NCBI GenBank assembly: GCA_905203195.1
Contig: CAJKVD010000084.1
Span: 1-5,013, forward strand
Direction of reading: 5' to 3'
Source of the DNA: an uncultured Clostridium sp.
Lineage (GTDB): Bacteria; Bacillota; Clostridia; TANB77; CAG-508
DNA length: 5,013 nucleotides
The position numbers were made by a program, and so were the translations under genes. The stretch's first letter is position 1. Each line of letters starts with the position of its first letter. The notes below the pieces were generated by a model. That model did no database searches, was not told the DNA's origin, and saw nothing but the letters and a program-made list of their open reading frames with translations. Positions 4,609 through 5,013 of the stretch are shown here, in pieces.

Positions 4609-5013
4609 ATGTCAGATAGATTAATTGATAATAAAGAATTAATGAAAGAATGGAATCAAGAAAAAAACATTTTATATAATCCAGCTGATTTGACTTCAGG
4701 TAGTAGTAAGAAAGTCTGGTGGAAATGTAAAAATGGTCATGAATGGGAAGCTGTAATTCATACTAGGGTTAAAGGTGTCGGATGTCCTTATTGCATGGGT
4801 AAAAAAGCAATTCAAGGAGTAAATGATTTTGCAACTTTGTATCCAGAAATGTTAAAAGAATGGGATTATGAAGAAAACGATAAATTAGGTATTAAACCAA
4901 ACGAATTATTAGTAGGTTCAATAAAAAAAGTATATTGGATATGTAGCAAAGGTCATAAATATGATAGAAGTATTTATGATAGATTACATGGTCGTGGAAA
5001 TTGCCCATATTGT
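4609..5013 (+). CDS. Zinc-ribbon repeat protein (DUF4379-like), truncated by the window end
   Basis: The first 135 codons are open to the last base, with no stop, so the C-terminus lies outside. Two repeats of about 70 residues are visible. Each has E-W (14-15; 84-85), a G-S-x-K-K-V-x-W element (31-38; 103-110, the first with one extra serine), then C-x3-H (C40, H44; C112, H116), a basic R-x3-G stretch and C-P-Y-C (59-62; 132-135). These give one likely zinc site per repeat. The pattern fits the probable zinc-ribbon domain DUF4379, which to my knowledge occurs in tandem and sometimes next to nuclease domains; no nuclease is visible in this part. ATG 4609 follows AAAGGTG (4593-4599) by nine bases; an in-frame ATG at 4600 directly abuts that site and is less likely. 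Function is unknown; nucleic-acid binding is inference. Confidence 0.8.
   Translation, partial: MSDRLIDNKELMKEWNQEKNILYNPADLTSGSSKKVWWKCKNGHEWEAVIHTRVKGVGCPYCMGKKAIQGVNDFATLYPEMLKEWDYEENDKLGIKPNELLVGSIKKVYWICSKGHKYDRSIYDRLHGRGNCPYC

Overview
The window is strongly AT-rich and compact. Nearly every gene has an AGGAGG-type ribosome binding site, and codons mostly end in A or T. The gene content points to a low-GC Gram-positive anaerobe (Clostridia or a related Firmicutes lineage): a PerR-type peroxide regulator, rubrerythrin, and a rubredoxin fused to a glutamate-synthase-like flavoprotein. All large genes are on the + strand. I cannot name the species from the sequence.

Region 1 (1-2626) is an oxidative-stress operon. 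A sigma-A-type promoter (82-110) is followed at its start point by a perfect 11-1-11 palindrome (117-139), the likely operator. Next come a PerR-like repressor (153-551), rubrerythrin (555-1094), a strong hairpin without a U-tract (1106-1135), and a rubredoxin::FMN glutamate synthase-domain fusion (1158-2582). A weak terminator-like hairpin follows (2593-2626). The simplest reading is a self-contained peroxide-sensing and peroxide-reducing unit: peroxide oxidises the repressor, the operon is derepressed, and rubrerythrin reduces peroxide with electrons delivered through rubredoxin. Whether the fused flavoprotein is the electron source is inference.

Region 2 (2583-2833) is a 251-base intergenic stretch with more signal than a simple spacer. 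A second promoter (2609-2637) would start a transcript of about 135 nt. That transcript begins with a 10-bp stem and ends in a convincing intrinsic terminator (2741-2781), before the next gene. This is a candidate small RNA or attenuated leader that I cannot assign to a known family. A third promoter (2765-2793) overlaps the terminator, and AAGTATAA repeats lie just downstream of it.

Region 3 (2834-4552) is a tightly coupled operon: a 68-aa AbrB/MazE-fold regulator, an ABC ATPase and an ABC-2 permease. The three genes overlap by one base at each junction (TAATG), and the operon ends at a perfect 12-bp terminator. It encodes an efflux-type transporter of unknown substrate, probably controlled by the AbrB-like protein.

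Region 4 (4534-5013) starts with a promoter embedded in that terminator. It drives a gene cut by the window edge, whose product has at least two zinc-ribbon repeats of the DUF4379-like kind. This is the most accessory-looking gene here. No gene-free stretch exceeds 300 bases. I see no tRNA, rRNA or CRISPR, and no transposase gene. The 22-bp direct repeat at the extreme left could be the edge of a repeat or mobile element outside the window.
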